This document shows, piece after piece, positions 26,694 through 36,385 of a DNA stretch of 64,000 nucleotides; within the stretch, counting starts at the first letter, position 1; each line of letters begins with the position of its first letter. The notes under the pieces are model-generated. The model did no database searches, was not told where the DNA came from, and saw only the letters and a list, made by a program, of their open reading frames with translations. Made by a program: the position numbers and the translations under genes. The stretch comes from Streptomyces varsoviensis. GTDB taxonomy: Bacteria > Actinomycetota > Actinomycetes > Streptomycetales > Streptomycetaceae. The stretch spans positions 1 through 64,000 of the forward strand of contig NZ_JOBF01000022.1 in the NCBI RefSeq assembly GCF_000718635.1, given 5' to 3'.

Positions 26694-29561
26694 TTGCGTA
26701 AGTCCAGAGCACGTACAGGAAGATCGAGAGCCGGCGGGGCCGGCGGCATGACCGGGGTGGCGGCGCTCATCGGCGCCGCCGCTCTCGTCGTCACCGCGGC
26801 CCCCGCCCAGGCCGACACCCCGCGACAGGCGCCCGGGACCGAGGTGATCCCCGGTACGGGCACCGAGACCCCGGCCCTGGTGTCCGGCATCCACGAGGCC
26901 GCCGACGGCTCCGGCAGCGCGGCCGACGCGGCCCGCGGCCACCTCGCCGGCAAGGAGAGCCGCTACCGCATCGCCGACCCGCGGCGCGACCTCGCGCCCG
27001 CCCAGTCGGTGCGCAGCGGCGCGGACGAGACCGTACGGCTCCAGCAGAAGCACCGCGGCATCGACGTGCTCGGCGGCCAGTACGTCGTGCGCATGGAGCA
27101 CAAGGGCGGCAAGCGGACCGTCACCGGCACCTCCGGCAAGTACTTCACCGGGCTGAAGGTCGACACGAAGGCGGCCGTCTCCGAGCGGGTCGCCGTCCAG
27201 CGGGCCGTCACCGCGACGGCCCGTGAACTCGGCGGCGCCAAGCTGGACAAGAGCGACGTCACACCGGCCGAGGGGGCGCGTACCGCGTCGGCCAAGGCGC
27301 TGACCGGCACGTCCCACGGGCTGGTCGTGCTGCCCAAGGGCGAGGGGCTGCTCGCGCACCACGTCACCGTACGGGGTACGAATCCGGCCACCGGCGAACC
27401 GGTTCAGCGCGAGGTTTATGTCGACGCGAAGGCCGGATTCCCGCTCCTCCAGTACAGCAGCATCAAGACGTTCGGCGCACCGACGGCCAAAACCGCCGAA
27501 TCACCCAAGATGGCCGAAGCGCGAGGAAGCGGGGCGAAGGGCGCGATGCGGCGGGCCGCCGCCGACGACTTCCCCGGCACCACCGGTTCCGGCGTCAAGT
27601 ACGACGGCAACACCGTCCCGCTCCAGCTCTACAAGGACGCCGCCCGGGGCGAGTACACGATGAACGACTACTCGCGGATGTGGGGCACCAGCAAGAACCT
27701 GATCTCCACCTGGGACGCGCGCGGCGTCGACGTCAGCGAGGCGTCCGGGCAGTGGCCCGCCGGCATCAAGGAGTTCGGCTCGCCGACGCCGGCCTTCGGC
27801 AAGGACGCCACCGAGGCCGGCGCCGTCGACGCGCACTGGGCGGCGGGCAAGGTCTACGACTACTACAAGAAGGTGCACGGCCGGGACAGCCTCGACGGGC
27901 GCGGCGGCACCATCAACTCCCTGGTCGGCGTCACCTTCTACGGCATGCCGTACGTCAACGCCTTCTGGGACGGCACCAAGATGGTGTACGGCTCGGGCGA
28001 CGCCGAGTACCGGACGCTCTCCGCCGATCTCGACGTGGTCGGCCACGAGATGACGCACGGCGTCGTCGAGAACAGCGCCAACCTCGTCTACGCGGGGCAG
28101 TCCGGCGCGCTCAACGAGGGCATAGCCGACTACTTCGGCAACGCCATCGACACGGACGCGGCCGGCATGGCGATGGACGACCCGGACTCGGGGCTGCTGG
28201 GCGAGAACCTGTGCCGCACCAAGGCCCCGCGCGAGTGCGCCCTCCGCGACCTCAACGACGGCCACACCACGTCCAAGAACTTCCTGGGCGCCGGCTTCGG
28301 CACCGACAACGGCGGCGTGCACCTCAACTCGACGATCTTCTCCGGCGCGCTGTGGGACATCCGCGAGGACCTCGGCCGCACCCTCGCCGACAAGATCGTC
28401 TACAAGGCGCTGACCGCGTACATGACCCCGCTCGACGGCTTCACCGACGGCCGCAACGCCGTCCTCGCCGCCGCCAAGGACCTGGGCGTCACGGCGAAGC
28501 AACTGAACACCGTCAAGCGGTCGTTCACCGCCCACGGCATCGTGCCCGGCTGGGAGAACGCGCTGGGCGTCGACTCCGACCAGCTCTTCGGCAAGCTCAA
28601 CACCGCCGGTACGGGCGTGGGCGCGGGCGGCGGCTGGTGGACCGCCGCCAAGTCGAACGACGACGGCTCCGAGCCGTACTCGATCTACGCGGGCCGCACC
28701 GACGGCACCGGCCACCCCAAGCTCATCAGCCCCAACGACGGGCGCTTCCACGTCAACCCGGCGACCGACGGCAAGACCGTGGTCTGGGCGGCCTACGGGA
28801 AGACCGATGTGGACATCGTGTCCCGGCCGCTGGCCGGCGGCCCGATCAAGAAGCTCTACACCAGCACCGGCGGCGACGTCTCCGGCATGCGCGTCGAGGG
28901 CGGCGTGGTGACCTTCGAGTCGATCGACCTGTCCGGCGGCCGGCACGTCGGCTACCTCAAGTCCGGCGACCGGGAGCCGACCTGGGTGGACGGCGGCACG
29001 TCCAAGATCAGCACCGCGCTCCCGTCGATCCACGGCGGCAAGATCGCGTACGCCAAGCTCTACCCGCAGGGCGGCACGTACAAGCTGGGCACCGAGGTGC
29101 TCGACCTGAAGACCGGCAAGGCCACGCTCATGGGGCAGCTCGGCGAGCCCCAGGGCATCGGCCAGACCGGCATCAACGGCTCCGGCGTCTACTGGCTGGT
29201 GGACGAGGTGATCACCGACCAGGGGCAGATGGCGGTGCGCCGCGCGAACCACGACGGCACCGGCGCGGCGGACCTCAGCAAGGAGACGGGCGCGGACGCG
29301 CTCTTCCCCCTCGACCTGACGGTCTCCGAGGAGGCGGTGACGGTCAACACGGAGCTGCCCGACCCGGAGTACCACAACGAGTCGCTGCCCAAGCTGTGGC
29401 AGTTCTCGCTGGACGGCAAGGCGAAGAACCGGGTCTCGTGCAACCGCGGCGAGCAGATCGCGCCCGCGGCGGCCGACGGCAAGCAGGTGGTGTGGATCGA
29501 CGGCACCACCGGCTACACCGACCTGGTCACACGCTCCCGCCCGGCGGGCCTGTGCGGCTGA
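26694..29561 (+). CDS. secreted M4 (thermolysin-like) metallopeptidase with C-terminal propeller-like domain
   Basis: A 955-residue precursor. TTG at 26694 is chosen because GGGAGGGGA precedes it. A signal peptide (about 1-40, Arg-rich then VAALIGAAALVVTAAPAQA) is followed by a propeptide with FTP/PepSY-like features (about 70-270) and the M4 domain. Zinc ligands are His451, His455 and Glu475 with catalytic Glu452 (GHEMTH, NEGIADY), spaced 24 residues as in thermolysin. Residues about 630-955 form an extra region of repeating beta motifs (HVNPATDGKTVVWAAYG, IVSRPLAGGPIKKL) like TolB/WD40 blades. It should act outside the cell on proteins. Confidence 0.93.
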   Translation: MRKSRARTGRSRAGGAGGMTGVAALIGAAALVVTAAPAQADTPRQAPGTEVIPGTGTETPALVSGIHEAADGSGSAADAARGHLAGKESRYRIADPRRDLAPAQSVRSGADETVRLQQKHRGIDVLGGQYVVRMEHKGGKRTVTGTSGKYFTGLKVDTKAAVSERVAVQRAVTATARELGGAKLDKSDVTPAEGARTASAKALTGTSHGLVVLPKGEGLLAHHVTVRGTNPATGEPVQREVYVDAKAGFPLLQYSSIKTFGAPTAKTAESPKMAEARGSGAKGAMRRAAADDFPGTTGSGVKYDGNTVPLQLYKDAARGEYTMNDYSRMWGTSKNLISTWDARGVDVSEASGQWPAGIKEFGSPTPAFGKDATEAGAVDAHWAAGKVYDYYKKVHGRDSLDGRGGTINSLVGVTFYGMPYVNAFWDGTKMVYGSGDAEYRTLSADLDVVGHEMTHGVVENSANLVYAGQSGALNEGIADYFGNAIDTDAAGMAMDDPDSGLLGENLCRTKAPRECALRDLNDGHTTSKNFLGAGFGTDNGGVHLNSTIFSGALWDIREDLGRTLADKIVYKALTAYMTPLDGFTDGRNAVLAAAKDLGVTAKQLNTVKRSFTAHGIVPGWENALGVDSDQLFGKLNTAGTGVGAGGGWWTAAKSNDDGSEPYSIYAGRTDGTGHPKLISPNDGRFHVNPATDGKTVVWAAYGKTDVDIVSRPLAGGPIKKLYTSTGGDVSGMRVEGGVVTFESIDLSGGRHVGYLKSGDREPTWVDGGTSKISTALPSIHGGKIAYAKLYPQGGTYKLGTEVLDLKTGKATLMGQLGEPQGIGQTGINGSGVYWLVDEVITDQGQMAVRRANHDGTGAADLSKETGADALFPLDLTVSEEAVTVNTELPDPEYHNESLPKLWQFSLDGKAKNRVSCNRGEQIAPAAADGKQVVWIDGTTGYTDLVTRSRPAGLCG

Positions 29562-29615
29562 CGCGCCGGCCGGACGAGACCGTACGTACGTGAGCTGACC
29601 GATCGGAACGAGCGA

Positions 29616-29648
29616 GCGGGCCCCCGGCACCGATGCCCGGGGGCCCGC
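29616..29648. terminator. hairpin terminator between protease and muramidase genes
   Basis: A 12-bp stem GCGGGCCCCCGG / CCGGGGGCCCGC with a 9-base loop lies 55 bases after the protease stop and can also serve the convergent muramidase gene. Confidence 0.7.
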
Positions 29649-29718
29649 CCTTGTGTGTACGGACGCGTCCGCCCGTACACACGTCGGTGGGGGCCGTGCC
29701 TGCGATGCCGACGGCCCG

Positions 29719-30642
29719 TCAGCCGTTGGCGAGCGCCTGGAGCCGGTCGTACGCGCCGTTGAAGACACTGTGGTCGCCGACGGTCGGGCCCGTCGAGGTG
29801 TACTGCCACATCGTGTGGAAGCCCCAGCCGGCGGGGAGTTCGCCGACCGAGGAGCTGTAGCGGGGGATCCACAGCGGGTTGGTGGCGCCGAAGCCCGCGT
29901 AGTTGCCGGTGCACGCCTTCCACCAGCTCGTCGAGGTGTAGATCACCGGGTCCCGGCCGGTCTTGGCCCGGTAGGCGGTGAAGAAGTCGCGGACCCAACC
30001 GACCATGGCGCTCGGGCTCTTGCCGTAGCAGGCCGCGCCGTACGGGTTGTACTCCATGTCGAGCGCGCCCGGCAGCGTCTTGCCGTCCCGCGACCAGCCG
30101 CCGCCGTGGGCGAGGAAGTGGGCGGCCTGGGCGGCGCCGGAGGAGGTGTCGGGGGTCGCGAAGTGGTACGCGCCGCGGATCATGCCGACGTTGTACGAGC
30201 CGTTGTACTGCTGCGCGAAGTACGGGTTGGTGTAGCCGGTGGACTCGGTCGCCTTCACATAGGCCCAGCGGACGCCGCTGTTCCACAGCGTCTGCCAGTT
30301 GACGTTGCCGTTGTGGCTGGAGACGTCCACGCCCTCCACGGAGGCGGTCAGCCGGGGGCGCGGATGGGCGCCCTGGCCGGCGCGCGCGTGGGGCTCGTGG
30401 GAGGGGAGGGTCGAGCCCATCCAGTCGCGGTCCGGGTGGGCGGGCTCGGAGCGGTCCGCTTTGGAGGTGTGACCGGTGCGGTTCGCGGCGGGATCGGGGC
30501 GGTCCGCGGCGGCGGCCGTGGCGGGCAGCGCCAGCAGGGAGAGCAGGAGGACGAGGGCGGAGCAGAGGGGGACGAGGGCGGAGGGGCGGCCGGCCGGCGC
30601 GCGGAGTCCGCGGCGGACCGGACCGGATCTGTGCTCGGGCAT
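29719..30642 (-). CDS. secreted GH25 muramidase (lysozyme)
   Basis: A 307-residue secreted glycoside hydrolase of family 25. A long signal peptide (about 1-46, ending PATAAAA) and a Pro/His-rich linker precede the catalytic barrel. Catalytic acids are Asp106 (VEGVDVSSHNG) and the Asp195/Glu197 pair (ALDMEYNP). GH25 enzymes cut the MurNAc-GlcNAc bond of peptidoglycan, including O-acetylated forms. The ATG at 30642 follows GGAGG by 5 bases. It is monocistronic and divergent from the MarR regulator. Confidence 0.94.
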   Translation of the reverse strand: MPEHRSGPVRRGLRAPAGRPSALVPLCSALVLLLSLLALPATAAAADRPDPAANRTGHTSKADRSEPAHPDRDWMGSTLPSHEPHARAGQGAHPRPRLTASVEGVDVSSHNGNVNWQTLWNSGVRWAYVKATESTGYTNPYFAQQYNGSYNVGMIRGAYHFATPDTSSGAAQAAHFLAHGGGWSRDGKTLPGALDMEYNPYGAACYGKSPSAMVGWVRDFFTAYRAKTGRDPVIYTSTSWWKACTGNYAGFGATNPLWIPRYSSSVGELPAGWGFHTMWQYTSTGPTVGDHSVFNGAYDRLQALANG

Positions 30643-30889
30643 GCATGCCTCCGAGGGACCTAGTGGGGTATGTCCTCATACATCATGACTTATTCCCGCT
30701 CCTTGTCGATGGAGAAACCACGAATTGGAGTGGCCATGACATGTCAGACGCTACGTCCGGAGCCGGTGCGGCGATAGAGGGGCCGGGTGCTGCCGTTGGT
30801 CTAATCCTGCGAAATACTGGCCAAGCTGCGGCGATACGGCCGCGGAGAGCGGAAAGTTTCCGAGCCGAAGAGCTGGAGAGGGCGCTGAC

Positions 30890-31387
30890 GTGCACAACAC
30901 CGGGACCCCGCCGCCCGCCGGGGGCGGCGACGACCGCACCGTGGCCGGATCCATGCAGGACCGCGCGTTCCTCGCCCTGGAACGCGAGTTGGCGGTCTTC
31001 CTGCGTCGGGCCCGCGCCTCGTCGGGCGAGATGGCGCGCGCGGTCCACCCCGAACTGGAGGCCGCGGCCTACGGGCTCCTGGTCCGGCTGGAGGAGTGCG
31101 GCCCGCAGCGCGCCACCGACCTCGCCGCCTACTTCGGCGTCGGCAAGGCCACCATGAGCCGCCAACTGCGCGCCCTGGACGAGCTGGGCCTGGTCACCCG
31201 CGCCCCCGACCCGGCCGACGGCCGCGCCTCGCTCCTCTCCCTCACCGACGAGGGCCGCGCCCGCTTCACGCGCGTACGGGACGCCCGCCGCGCGCAGTAC
31301 GTGCACCGGCTCGCCGACTGGGACCGCGGGGAGATCGCCGAACTGGCCCGGCTGCTCCACCAGTTCAACGCCCGCGCGGAAGCCTGA
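30890..31387 (+). CDS. MarR-family regulator
   Basis: A 165-residue winged-helix regulator. The DNA-binding region reads QRATDLAAYFGVGKATMSRQLRAL in parts and the wing DPADGRASLLSLTDEG is typical MarR. A 25-residue flexible N-terminus precedes the dimerisation helix. Start GTG at 30890 after GGAGAGGGC. It is divergent from the GH25 gene with a 247-base gap. The last three codons and stop (GCG GAA GCC TGA) begin a tandem repeat array that continues for 200 bases beyond the gene. Confidence 0.9.
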   Translation: MHNTGTPPPAGGGDDRTVAGSMQDRAFLALERELAVFLRRARASSGEMARAVHPELEAAAYGLLVRLEECGPQRATDLAAYFGVGKATMSRQLRALDELGLVTRAPDPADGRASLLSLTDEGRARFTRVRDARRAQYVHRLADWDRGEIAELARLLHQFNARAEA

Positions 31388-31584
31388 AGCGGCATCAAGG
31401 TACTGGCGGAAGCCTGAAGCGGCTTCAAGGCCCCGGCGGAAGCCTGACCCGGCTCCAAGGCCGCGCGGACGCCTGAAGCGGCTTCAAAGCCCCGGCGGAA
31501 GCCTGACCCGGCTCCAAGGCCGCGCGGAAGCCTGAACGGCTTTCTGGAGCACTGGCGGAAGCCTGACCCGGCTGTGACGCCCGC
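31376..31584. repeat. array of about seven 30-bp repeats copying the marR stop codon
   Basis: Seven imperfect units of 29-31 bases start with GCGGAAGCCTGA. The first overlaps the marR 3' end, so each unit repeats the stop-codon context. Most contain the short dyad TGAAGC-G-GCTTCA or the variant CCCGGCTCCAAGG. The units differ by substitutions, so the array is not brand new. It fills the space between convergent marR and the PP2C gene and may work as a set of weak terminators. Confidence 0.85.
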
Positions 31585-31636
31585 GCGGGCGCCCGATCCG
31601 CCGCCGCTGGAAGCGCCGCCCCGCGCGGCCGGCCGG

Positions 31637-32407
31637 TCAGGGCTCGACGAAGGCGGCGGCCGCGTCGTCGTGGCGCTTCCAGCGGCGGAACGCCCCGCCG
31701 TCCGGATCGGCGGCCTCCACCGCGCGCACCCGGTCGATCAGCGCGTCGGGCCCCTCCTTGCGCAGCACCCCCACGCAGTCCTGCCAGCTCCCCTCCCCGA
31801 ACATCTCCACCCAGCGCGCCGCCCCGTCGGTGAGCGCGGCCAGCGCCCGTACGTCCGTACGCGGCGTCGTCCCCGTGACCGCGCGGGCGACCACGGCGGG
31901 GTCGGCCGCGGCGGTGAAGAAGCCGCCCTCGGCGTTGCGCTGCCCGTCCGTCACCGGGCCGAGCGCGGCCAGCGCCTCGATGCGGCCGTCGAGGACCGGG
32001 GTCACCGAGCCGTCCTGGTGCTCGATCAGCAGCGCGGAATCGGACAGAACGAGATGTTCGACGCGTTCCTCGTCCCAGCGCGCGGCGACGACGGTCGCCT
32101 GCGGGGTGCGAACGTGAGAAAGGTCACAGCTCTCGTGGTGGGCCGCGGCGGTGCGCGCGATGGCCTCGGCCAGGCACGCGGCGAGCGTCAGTTCCCGGCG
32201 CGCGGCGCACAGTTCGAGCAGCGCCCCGCCCAGCCGGGACGTGAACCAGGGGACGCCGTGCGTGCAGCCGGTGTCGGCCGGGGGCGGCGTCACGCCGTCC
32301 AGCAGGACCAGTACTCCACCGTGTCCACCCGCGGGCAGCGCCACCGACACGAAGTCCTCGTTGGGGCGTTGGGGATCTCCGGGCCGGGTGGCGAGTTCGA
32401 TGCGCAT
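31637..32407 (-). CDS. PP2C-like phosphatase-family protein
   Basis: A 256-residue protein with PP2C-fold signatures: RPNEDFVSVALP at the start, VLVLLDGVT in place of the metal-binding GVFDGMGG, then SDSALLIE and a late ALTDGAARWV strand. The first metal motif keeps Asp but the glycines differ, so activity is uncertain. The ATG at 32407 gives the conserved N-terminus; a longer frame is open upstream. It faces away from the conservon. Confidence 0.65.
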   Translation of the reverse strand: MRIELATRPGDPQRPNEDFVSVALPAGGHGGVLVLLDGVTPPPADTGCTHGVPWFTSRLGGALLELCAARRELTLAACLAEAIARTAAAHHESCDLSHVRTPQATVVAARWDEERVEHLVLSDSALLIEHQDGSVTPVLDGRIEALAALGPVTDGQRNAEGGFFTAAADPAVVARAVTGTTPRTDVRALAALTDGAARWVEMFGEGSWQDCVGVLRKEGPDALIDRVRAVEAADPDGGAFRRWKRHDDAAAAFVEP

Positions 32408-32655
32408 CCGGCCAGTCTGCCGGAGGCCCCGCGGCGCCGCGCGGCGCGGGTCGCGCGGGGGACGGAGCCGATGGTCAAGACCTGATCGATATTCACTCCT
32501 TGGAGTGGCTGGGTCGGCGATGAGCACCCGCCCCCGATCCGGGCTGAAAGGGTCAAAAGTCGAAATCGGCACCAGGGGTGGTCCGCGCCGTTGACCGAAC
32601 CGTCGTCACCTCCTGGCACCACATAGGGACAGGCGAGCGAGGATTGTGAGCACCG

Positions 32656-35496
32656 GTGCGGAAAAAGCGGCCTCGGGGCGGTACACACGAGCAGCAGGCG
32701 ACGGTCGCGCGGCGGCGCACCACTCGCGTACGCAACCGGCTGGCCGGCTCCGCCGCGGTCGTGGCCCTCGCCGTGCTCGGCGCGGGCGCCCCCGGCGTAC
32801 TCGGCGAGGCCGACGACCTCCACGAGGCACAGCGCCTCGTCGACCTCGCCAAGGCCAACAGAGGCGCCGTCGCCCTCGCGCACTCCCTGGCCGACGAGCG
32901 CGACGCGATGACCCGGTTCGTCGCCGCGGGCCGCGCCACCGGCACCGGCGGCGTCACCGAGAGCCAGCGCGCCCGTGTGGACCGCCAGATCGCCGAGTAC
33001 CGCGGCCAGGCCCCGTCGCCCGTACGCGCCCTGCTCGACGCCCTCCCCAAGACCCGCCAGCAGGCCCTCACCGGCACCGGCAAGGCCGTCGACACCTTCG
33101 ACGCCTACACCAAGACCGTCCAGGCCCTGCACGGCGTCGCCGACACCCTCGCCCACCGGCTGCCGGCCCGCGCCGGCACCGGCTCCGCCGCCGCCCTGCC
33201 GCCGCTCGGCCGGGCCGTCGAAGAGGCCTCGGCCACCCGCGGGCTGCTGCTCGGCGCGCTCTCCTCGCGCGGCTCCACGCAGTCCGCGCTGACCGCCACC
33301 GCCCAGGGCACGGAGCTGCGCGAGAAGACCGCGCTCGCCGACTTCGAACAGCTCGCGCCGCCCGCCGCCCGCGACTCCTACAGCGCCACCGTCAACGGCC
33401 CCGACGTCACCACCGCCGAGAACTACCTCACCCGCCTCACCGCCCGCCCCGAACTCTCCACGGCCGACCGCGACCTCCCCGAGGACGGCGTCGACTCCGC
33501 CCTCACCGCCCGCATCGACCGGATGCGCGGCGTCGAGTCGGCCCTCGCCGGCGACGAGATCACCCGGCTGGAGAAGCTGCGGAACAGCGACGTCACCGCC
33601 CTGGAGCTGGCCGCCGCGCTGCTCGCCCTCTGCCTCCTCGTCGCCGTCGGCGCCGCCGCCCAGGCCGCCCGCTCCATGACCCGCCCGCTCGCCGCCCTGC
33701 GCCTCGGCGCCCGGCGCCTGGCCGCCGACCCGGCCGGCGAGCCGATCGCCCCGACGGGGCGCGACGACGAGTTCGCCGAGGTCGTACGGTCCGTCAACGC
33801 ACTCCACGAGACGGCCGCGAACCAGCGGGAGCGCATCACCCAACTGGCGGGCGAGCGGACCCGGCTCATCGGCGCCCGCCAGGCCCTCGCCGACGAACGC
33901 GAGGCGCTCCAGGCCCAGCAGGCGCGGCTGCGCGGACGTATCGACGCGCTCACCGGCACCGTGCACGGCACCTACGTCAACCTCTCGCTGCGCACCCTCG
34001 GCCTCGTCGAACGGCAGTTGACCGTCATCGAGTCCATGGAGGCGAACGAACAGGACCCCGAGCGCCTGGAAACCCTCTTCAAGCTCGACCACCTCGCCAC
34101 CCGCATGCGCCGCCACAGCGAGAACCTGCTGGTCCTGGCGGGCGCGGAACACGGCTCCGGGCACGCCGGGACCGTACCCCTGCTGGACGTGCTGCGCGCC
34201 GCCATCAGCGAGACCGAGAAGTACGAACGGGTGGAGATCCAGGCCCTGCCGCCGCACGCGCAGGTCGCCGGCTTCGCGGCGGACGACGCCAGCCACCTGG
34301 TCGCGGAGCTGCTGGAGAACGCGACGGGGTTCTCGCCGCCCGACGCGCGCGTACAGCTCTCCGGCTGGCTGCTGGAGAGCGGCGACGTCATGCTCTCCGT
34401 CCAGGACGAGGGCATCGGCGTGCCGGGCGACCGGCTCGCCGCGATCAACGCTCTGCTGGCCGCCCCGGACCCGCAGGAGGCGCACGCCGCGGACGGCGAG
34501 CGGACGCTGGGCCTCGGGCTCTACGTGGTGGCGCGGCTCGCCTCCCGGCTCGGCGTGCGGGTGCAGCTACGGGCGCAGCAGCAGGGCGGCACGACCGCCG
34601 TCGTCGTCCTCCCGAACACCCTCCTGCCCACCGGGCCCTCCGGCCTGGGCCCGGCACCGGTCGTGCCGGGCGGCGCCGGGGCCCCCGCCTTCCAGCTCCC
34701 CGGCTCGATAGCGGAGGCGAACTCCAACACGCTCCCGGTCAATACGTCGCGTACTTCGCCCCCCGAACCGGCGACGGTGCCGAGGCAGCACCCCGGCCCG
34801 GGAGCCGACCCCCTCAGCGACCCCCTCATCGACGCGGCTGAACGCACCATCCAGCTCGCCGCCATCCCCGACCCGCAGCGAAAACAACAGGAGCAACGGG
34901 AACGAGACCAGGAACGAGACCAGGAACAAGACCAGGAACAAGACCAGGACCAGGAACGGGAACAGCAGCCGACCGGCCGACACGCCCGGCGGTCCGGCGA
35001 GGCCGCCTCCGGCACGGAAACCACCCCACCGGACGCGTCCGAACGGCCCGTACGACCCAAGCCGAACGGCCCCGCCGGGGTCGTGCCGCCACCCGTGACC
35101 GGCCTGCTCGCGAGCGCGTACCCGCCCGCCGCCGACGAGCACGCCCGGCCCGCGGCCGACCCGCCGCACCCCGCCGGAACGGCCCGGCACCGCCCCGCCG
35201 ACCCGTCGGCCGACGGGGCCGACGAGGTCGACCGGACGGATGAACGGACCACGGACAGCGGCCTGCCCAAGCGCACCCCGCGGGTGATCACGCTGCCCGG
35301 CTCCGCGCCACGTCAGCGCCGGGGGATCGACGCGGAGGCGCTGCGCCGCCAGCTCGGCGGCTTCCAGCAGGGGGCCCGGGAAGGCCGGCTGGCCGCCGAG
35401 GCGGAGATCACGGCGGGGATCACCATGCGGAACACTGACCATCAGCAAGCGGGGGCGCTGGACGAGGCTGGCACTGCCGAGGAGGCACGCGATTGA
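32656..35496 (+). CDS. cvnA: conservon sensor kinase-like protein CvnA
   Basis: A 946-residue membrane protein, first of the conservon. An N-terminal helix (about 27-50) and a second at about 315-338 flank a long extracellular helical domain of nitrate-sensor type (NIT). Then come a HAMP-like segment, a coiled region and a HATPase domain (LVAELLENATGFSPP, DEGIGVP, LGLGLYVVARLA). The usual HisKA histidine is not clear. The tail (about 660-946) is long and disordered, with a run of Glu/Gln/Arg/Asp (residues about 748-768). CvnA is the membrane part of a eukaryote-like G-protein complex. GTG at 32656. The stop overlaps cvnB (TTGA). Confidence 0.9.
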   Translation: MRKKRPRGGTHEQQATVARRRTTRVRNRLAGSAAVVALAVLGAGAPGVLGEADDLHEAQRLVDLAKANRGAVALAHSLADERDAMTRFVAAGRATGTGGVTESQRARVDRQIAEYRGQAPSPVRALLDALPKTRQQALTGTGKAVDTFDAYTKTVQALHGVADTLAHRLPARAGTGSAAALPPLGRAVEEASATRGLLLGALSSRGSTQSALTATAQGTELREKTALADFEQLAPPAARDSYSATVNGPDVTTAENYLTRLTARPELSTADRDLPEDGVDSALTARIDRMRGVESALAGDEITRLEKLRNSDVTALELAAALLALCLLVAVGAAAQAARSMTRPLAALRLGARRLAADPAGEPIAPTGRDDEFAEVVRSVNALHETAANQRERITQLAGERTRLIGARQALADEREALQAQQARLRGRIDALTGTVHGTYVNLSLRTLGLVERQLTVIESMEANEQDPERLETLFKLDHLATRMRRHSENLLVLAGAEHGSGHAGTVPLLDVLRAAISETEKYERVEIQALPPHAQVAGFAADDASHLVAELLENATGFSPPDARVQLSGWLLESGDVMLSVQDEGIGVPGDRLAAINALLAAPDPQEAHAADGERTLGLGLYVVARLASRLGVRVQLRAQQQGGTTAVVVLPNTLLPTGPSGLGPAPVVPGGAGAPAFQLPGSIAEANSNTLPVNTSRTSPPEPATVPRQHPGPGADPLSDPLIDAAERTIQLAAIPDPQRKQQEQRERDQERDQEQDQEQDQDQEREQQPTGRHARRSGEAASGTETTPPDASERPVRPKPNGPAGVVPPPVTGLLASAYPPAADEHARPAADPPHPAGTARHRPADPSADGADEVDRTDERTTDSGLPKRTPRVITLPGSAPRQRRGIDAEALRRQLGGFQQGAREGRLAAEAEITAGITMRNTDHQQAGALDEAGTAEEARD

Positions 35497-35987
35497 ATGC
35501 GCCGAGTACGTACGGGCTGAGCACCGAGGCCCGTAACCTGCACTGGCTGCTGGACAACCTGGTCGAAGAGGTGCCGGGCGTACGGTCGGTGACCGTCGTC
35601 TCCTCGGACGGCCTGATGCTCCTCTCCTCCGACCCGGAGCAGAACGCGGCCGCGGCCGCCGGCCCGGCGGCGCACGACGGGCCGCGCGGCTCCAGCGCGG
35701 ATCTCGCCACCATCGTCTCGGGCCTCGGCAGCCTGACGACGGGCGCCGCCAAGCTCATGGAGGCCGGGATCGTCAAACAGACGATGGTGGCCATGGACGA
35801 GGGCAGCCTGTTCGTCATGGCGATCAGCGACGGTTCGCTGCTCGGCGTGCAGGCCGCCCCGGACTGCGACATGAGCGTCGTCGCGTACCACATGGCGCTC
35901 TTCGTCGGCCGGGCGGGTCATGTCCTCACCCCCGAACTCCGCAGCGAGCTGCGGAAGTCGATGGAGCCAAGGCAGGCAGAACAGTGA
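35493..35987 (+). CDS. cvnB: conservon roadblock/LC7 protein CvnB
   Basis: A 164-residue roadblock/LC7-fold protein (LHWLLDNLVEEVPGVRSVTVVSSDGLML, then LFVMAISDGSLLGV in the last strand pair). Such proteins modulate the associated GTPase. The TTG at 35493 overlaps the cvnA stop, with GAGGAGG nine bases upstream, and its stop overlaps the cvnC GTG. A small acidic/Ala insert follows the second strand. Confidence 0.93.
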   Translation: MNAPSTYGLSTEARNLHWLLDNLVEEVPGVRSVTVVSSDGLMLLSSDPEQNAAAAAGPAAHDGPRGSSADLATIVSGLGSLTTGAAKLMEAGIVKQTMVAMDEGSLFVMAISDGSLLGVQAAPDCDMSVVAYHMALFVGRAGHVLTPELRSELRKSMEPRQAEQ

Positions 35988-36385
35988 CCTCCGCACACCG
36001 ACTGCCCGCCCGCGGCTCGGGCCGGAGGCCCGGGCGCGTCCGCCCGTACTCGCTCACCGGCGGACGGACCCGCTTCGGACACGTCCTGCTCGTCGAGACC
36101 TTCGTGGCGGCGCTGGACGCCCCCGAGGAGCGGCGGGAGCTGGAATCCGGCGGCCTGGGCTCACGGGTCATGCCCGAGATGCGGGCCATCGTCGAGCTCT
36201 GCCGCCGGATGCGGTCGGTCGCCGAGATCTCCGCGCTGCTCAAGATGCCGCTCGGCGTCGTGCGCGTGCTCGTCAGCGACCTGGCCGACCAAGGAAAGAT
36301 CCGCGTCTACGGCACCGGGCACGGCACCGGCCAGCCCGACCGCGCGCTGCTGGAAAGGGTGTTGAGTGGACTTCGCAGACTCTGA
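35984..36385 (+). CDS. cvnC: conservon DUF742 protein CvnC
   Basis: A 133-residue DUF742 protein. The motif RPYSLTGGRT near residue 22 and the winged-helix-like C-terminal half (EMRAIVELCRRMRSVAEISALL, LGVVRVLVSDL) are typical. It is the third member of the conservon complex. GTG at 35984 overlaps the cvnB stop (GTGA); the 3' end overlaps cvnD by 20 bases. Confidence 0.93.
   Translation: MTSAHRLPARGSGRRPGRVRPYSLTGGRTRFGHVLLVETFVAALDAPEERRELESGGLGSRVMPEMRAIVELCRRMRSVAEISALLKMPLGVVRVLVSDLADQGKIRVYGTGHGTGQPDRALLERVLSGLRRL

Noticed and set aside
27501..29768. 755-codon minus-strand frame opposite the M4 protease
   Set aside because: Antisense shadow; the protease has intact catalytic motifs on the other strand.
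31376..31584. Possible CRISPR array
   Set aside because: Repeat units are contiguous with no spacers, and there are no cas genes.
32290..34485. 731-codon minus-strand frame opposite cvnA
   Set aside because: Gly/Ala/Arg-rich shadow with no start site or motif; cvnA is well supported.
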